Below, one piece after another: positions 61,000 to 64,000 of a stretch of DNA of 64,000 bases. Below the pieces are notes generated by a model. The model ran no database searches, was not told the DNA's origin, and saw only the letters and a program-made list of their open reading frames with translations. The position numbers and the translations under genes are program-made. Origin of the DNA: DAOUJW01 sp965218945 (GTDB lineage: Bacteria; Chloroflexota; Dehalococcoidia; Lucifugimonadales; UBA2985); contig OZ244718.1 of assembly GCA_965218945.1 (NCBI GenBank), positions 2,604,001 to 2,668,000 on the forward strand, in the 5' to 3' direction. Position 1 is the first letter of the stretch; each line of letters starts with the position of its first letter.

Positions 61000-61097
61000 T
61001 GCATAGGACAACCCCCGGATTCTGGTCTCATTTTGACCGTCTCCCGGAACATATTCAGAGGACTGCTAGACGGAACTTCGAGCGGCTGGTGGTCTGA
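60999..61097 (+). pseudogene. Truncated RelE/ParE-type toxin
   Basis: From the GTG overlapping the antitoxin stop, 32 codons read TTPGFWSHFDRLPEHIQRTA then RRNFERLVV and stop. The pattern FWxxFDxLPEHxQRxARRNF is the start of RelE-like toxins, normally about 85-95 residues. The catalytic C-terminal half is missing. Confidence 0.6.
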
Positions 61098-61100
61098 CGT

Positions 61101-61142
61101 GAGTAAGCCGCCGAAACCCTGCGGGGTCTTGGCGGCTTACTC
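61101..61142. terminator. Bidirectional hairpin terminator
   Basis: A perfect 12-bp stem, GAGTAAGCCGCC / GGCGGCTTACTC, with an inner ACCC/GGGT pairing. It lies between the toxin remnant and the convergent livK gene. A short T-rich stretch follows on the plus strand. Confidence 0.7.
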
Positions 61143-61195
61143 TATCTAATTACTTCTCAAACCAAGCAGATAACCCCCTGGGAACGGTGATTCCG

Positions 61196-62593
61196 CTACG
61201 GAAGCTCGAACCTGCCGGTGGATATGATCTCCCCGTCCTTGACCTGCCAGACCTCGATGTAGCCGACAACGTCTCCGTTCTCGTCGAAGTCCACAGTGCC
61301 GGCTGCGCCTTCGTAGTTGATGTCCTCGCCGGCGGCAATGAGCTCCAGGGCCTTGATTATGCCTGCAATACCGGGGCCTACCACCTCTCCGGGGGGATTG
61401 GCGACTGAGCGCAGGGCGTCTCTGATGGCAGTGGAATCGGTGGTTGTGCCCGCCTTGGCAGCCGCCAGAGCAATCAGAACGGTTGCGTCGTAGGTCTCAG
61501 ATGTGAACGGGTGCTGCACCTCTTCTCCGTAGGTCGCGTCGTAGGCGCTCTGGAACGCCTGGAGAGCAGGGCTGTCCGGCGCTCCCTGGGCGGTGCCCAA
61601 AGTCCCATCGAGAGCCGCCCAGCCGACTACTTCCATCATTTCGGGCGACTTGGTCGCATCCACGAACAGGAACTTGTCGGCGTAGCCACCCTCCAGGGAC
61701 TCCCGGAGGTATATCTCCGCCTGGCCGGGGTAGCTTATGGCGATGAGAACGTCCGGATCTCCCTCAGTGGCCTTCTCCAGCTCGGAGGTGAAAGTCGGTT
61801 GGGTCTCCTCATGCGCCACCTTGGCGGTTACCGTACCGCCAAGGGAATTGAATGTCTCCTCGAACTGGGCGGTCAGGCCGTCGCCGTAGGCGTTGTTGAT
61901 GTACATGATCCCGACTGTCGAGTAGCCCTGCTCCTGGGCAACCCGCGCCAGCACCACTCCCTGGGCGGCGTCTGATACGGCAGTGCGGAAGAGGAAGTCG
62001 TTGTCCTCAAGCACCGTAATGGCGGGGGACGTGGAAGCGCCGGTTACCTGGAGGACCCCCTGCGGGATCGTGACTGATTCAGCCACTGCGAGGGTCACGC
62101 CGCTTGCCAACGACCCCACTATCGCTACCACCCCGTCGATGCTCACAAGCGCTCGGGCGGCGTCGACTCCTTGCACCGGGTTCACGCCGGTGTCCTTCTC
62201 AATAACCTCGATCTGAGCGCCGTATATGCCTCCGGCATCGTTGATGTGCTTGGCAGCCAGGTTGACCGCGTTGAGGTGTGTTTCGCCGAAGTAGGAGAGG
62301 GAGCCCGTGAAGGCGTTTAGATGCCCAATAACCAGCGGGTCCGTCAACATCATGGCCGTCGGGTCCATCATGGCCTCGGTCGCCGTGGGATCCGGCATCG
62401 TGGCCCCAGTAGCCGTGGGATCCGGCATCATGGCCTCGGTAGCCGTGGGATCCGGCATCATGGCCTCGGTAGCCGGACTGGTGGCGGTGGGGTCTTCCTC
62501 ACCATTGCACGCCATAGCGACCATCAGCATGGTGACAACCAAAACGGCGATGAGTTTCCTAGAGGCAATACTGGAATTCAAATGCTTCAACAT
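61196..62593 (-). CDS. livK: Branched-chain amino acid substrate-binding lipoprotein LivK
   Basis: 465 residues from ATG 62593 (AGGAGG site). A lipoprotein signal ends LMVAMAC, with C at the lipobox. A linker of four tandem units (ATEAMMPDPT and variants) follows. The periplasmic-binding-protein type I domain begins VIGHLNAFTGSLSYFGE. It captures branched-chain amino acids or related ligands for the LivGFHM transporter, on the opposite strand 600 bases away. The linker is coded by a 30-base tandem repeat (62371-62474). Confidence 0.9.
   Translation of the reverse strand: MLKHLNSSIASRKLIAVLVVTMLMVAMACNGEEDPTATSPATEAMMPDPTATEAMMPDPTATGATMPDPTATEAMMDPTAMMLTDPLVIGHLNAFTGSLSYFGETHLNAVNLAAKHINDAGGIYGAQIEVIEKDTGVNPVQGVDAARALVSIDGVVAIVGSLASGVTLAVAESVTIPQGVLQVTGASTSPAITVLEDNDFLFRTAVSDAAQGVVLARVAQEQGYSTVGIMYINNAYGDGLTAQFEETFNSLGGTVTAKVAHEETQPTFTSELEKATEGDPDVLIAISYPGQAEIYLRESLEGGYADKFLFVDATKSPEMMEVVGWAALDGTLGTAQGAPDSPALQAFQSAYDATYGEEVQHPFTSETYDATVLIALAAAKAGTTTDSTAIRDALRSVANPPGEVVGPGIAGIIKALELIAAGEDINYEGAAGTVDFDENGDVVGYIEVWQVKDGEIISTGRFELP
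62371..62474. repeat. 30-base tandem repeat in livK linker
   Basis: Four in-frame copies, the last partial, of a 30-base unit. It encodes ten-residue Pro/Thr/Met/Asp units between the lipid anchor and the binding domain. Length changes by whole units would keep the frame. Confidence 0.85.
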
Positions 62594-63056
62594 TGTTACC
62601 TCCTGAGACACATTTCACCAACTTCACACGATACGCGATGAAATTCCACATCGTATTATAGCACTGCGTCCTTTAATCGTACACATTCTTACGAGGCGCT
62701 ACGGCACATAAGCGTGGCAGCGCTGTGAGGAATGTTTACGGTGGGTCCGTCTACTTTACTCAGGATTGCTCGTCGAACAATATGAACAGGCGCGACAACG
62801 GTTAGCTTCGCCGACATACGCCATAGATGCTTCGCTTTGCTCGTCATGACATTGATGCCGCGGCCCCGACTCCCCCCTTGGACGTCTTGGGCGTGAGCGG
62901 GTTATCGTGCAAACTGCTTTCCAGCCACCCGCACTGCCTCGCGTTACGAGTCTGGCGTTGGTCTAGTTCGCGCGTGCTATACTTATCATGTATAAGTGTC
63001 CATATTTGGGCCTGATAGTATCGGTTCTCCCCGGAGGAGGCGGAAGGAGTGTCTAT
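62594..63056. other. Divergent promoter region between livK and PIN-TRAM gene
   Basis: 463 bases without a credible gene. A small dyad ACTTAT-N5-ATAAGT lies at 62981-62997, 60 bases before the PIN-TRAM start. Both genes are transcribed outward from here. Promoter boxes cannot be assigned with confidence. Confidence 0.45.
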
Positions 63057-64000
63057 ATGGGTATCCAATGGTGGCTGCGCCTGGTGGGGCTGCCGCTTGC
63101 CGGGCTGGGTGGATGGGTGTTGGGATTGTGGGTTGGGGCGTCGGTGGACGAGCAGGCTCCCGTTCCGTGGGGCCTGGGAGGAATGCTGACCGGAGGCGTC
63201 ATCGGTCTGGCTGTAACTCCCTATCTTGTTCTCACGCCAATCCGATGGACTCGCAGGGTCTTCATCGATATGAGCTTCAGCACGCTGGTGTCGGGAACTC
63301 TGGGCCTGGTAGTGGGTCTGGTTGTAGCAGCGCTTATTTCGGCAAGTCTCTCCAAACTGCCCGGCTGGCCCGGTGTGGCCGCTCCCATTGGCCTGAGCGT
63401 CATTCTCGGCTCCCTGGGCATGGTGGTCATGCTATTGCGTGAGCGCGACCTTGCCCCGATTCTCCAGGACCGCTCCCGCCGGGGTGGCCAGGCCGGACGA
63501 TTCAGCGCCAACGGGCGCGTCCTGATGGACACCAGCGCCATAATCGACGGCAGGATAGCAGACATCAGCAAGACGGGCTTCGTGAATGGCACAATGGTCA
63601 TCCCCAGGTTTGTCCTGGATGAGCTGCGACACATCGCAGATTCCAGCGACTCACTCAGGCGCACCCGCGGACGCAGGGGCTTGGAGATGCTAAACAAGCT
63701 GCGAAACGAGACGGACGTGCCCATCCAGGTCCTGGACGAGGACATCAGCGAGGTCTCGGAGGTGGACGGCAAGTTGGTGGTTATGGCCAAAAACCTCCGG
63801 GCGCCTATACTTACCACCGACTACAACCTGAACCGCGTCGCCGAGTTACAGGGTGTAAAGGTGCTCAACATCAATGAGCTGGCCAACGCCCTCAAGCCTG
63901 TGGTGATTCCGGGCGAGGAGATGATGGTGAGGGTTATCCAGGAAGGGAGAGAGACTGGTCAGGGAGTCGCCTTCCTGGACGATGGCACTATGGTGGTGAT
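63057..64000 (+). CDS. PIN-TRAM domain membrane protein (runs off window end)
   Basis: At least 314 residues from ATG 63057, preceded by GGAGGAGGCGGAAGGAG, and still open at 64000. Four hydrophobic segments (about 5-30, 42-60, 75-100, 105-125) precede a PIN nuclease domain with VLMDTSAIIDGRIADI, FVLDELRHIAD, DGKLVVMAK and TTDYNLNRVA, whose aspartates bind metal. The end (IPGEEMMVRVIQEGRETGQG) is the start of a TRAM RNA-binding domain. The layout matches YacL-type proteins. The C-terminus is cut by the window. Confidence 0.88.
   Translation, partial: MGIQWWLRLVGLPLAGLGGWVLGLWVGASVDEQAPVPWGLGGMLTGGVIGLAVTPYLVLTPIRWTRRVFIDMSFSTLVSGTLGLVVGLVVAALISASLSKLPGWPGVAAPIGLSVILGSLGMVVMLLRERDLAPILQDRSRRGGQAGRFSANGRVLMDTSAIIDGRIADISKTGFVNGTMVIPRFVLDELRHIADSSDSLRRTRGRRGLEMLNKLRNETDVPIQVLDEDISEVSEVDGKLVVMAKNLRAPILTTDYNLNRVAELQGVKVLNINELANALKPVVIPGEEMMVRVIQEGRETGQGVAFLDDGTMVV

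Overview
The window looks like a chromosome segment of an uncultured Chloroflexota bacterium (SAR202/Dehalococcoidia-like). That assignment is an inference. It rests on the high GC, a LivK lipoprotein with an acidic Pro-Thr tandem linker, the PIN-TRAM protein, a small lineage-style HTH family present three times, a conjugation module lacking VirB7/9/10-type outer-membrane parts (a single-membrane design), and a giant eukaryote-like repeat protein of the kind seen in host-associated lineages.

Layout. 1-8.6 kb is a patchwork of mobile pieces and gene remnants: a complete IS630-type insertion sequence with TA duplication, an NmrA-like reductase, a tyrosine recombinase between two inverted core-like sites, small HTH and antitoxin remnants, broken response-regulator pieces, and an intact NarL-type sensor kinase/response-regulator pair. 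8.6-25.5 kb is one 5,624-codon secreted protein built from cadherin-like, PPC, Calx-beta, SwmB-like, FN3 and leucine-rich-repeat modules.

26-56.5 kb is the core of an integrative and conjugative element. A long minus-strand operon (26.2-43.3 kb) carries a PRTRC cassette (E1-like ThiF, JAMM protease A, E2-like B, F, ubiquitin-like C), an SNF2-type helicase, an N6-adenine-type methylase, RadC, SSB, a Cas4/RecB-like nuclease, a TSCPD protein, a Rad52-type annealing protein and a DnaG-type primase. It diverges at about 43.5 kb from a plus-strand conjugation operon (VirB6-like, two VirB2-like pilins, PrgI, VirB4, VirD4-like coupling protein, replication-relaxation protein, regulators). The element ends with an AlpA-like regulator and a P4-type integrase facing a tRNA-Ala(CGC) gene, the likely integration site. 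The matching left att copy was not found, so the left border is unresolved. Two conjugation genes carry lesions: a -1 frameshift near 44.04 kb and an in-frame TAG at 51,709. The element may therefore be decaying, unless these are assembly errors.

56.7-64 kb is ordinary chromosome: tRNA-Ala, a branched-chain amino acid ABC transporter (LivG, F, H, M and, convergently, LivK), an orphan antitoxin beside a truncated toxin, and a PIN-TRAM protein running off the end.

Most notable non-gene signals: a short palindrome with no stop in any of six frames, found six times in 30.8-42.0 kb and five of those inside genes; a family of GC-rich intercistronic hairpins along the minus-strand operon; a five-unit iteron-like array at 42.04-42.23 kb; a 16-bp-arm hairpin between the divergent operons; and paired TAGACA/TGTCTA dyads upstream of the two-component system and of the giant protein.
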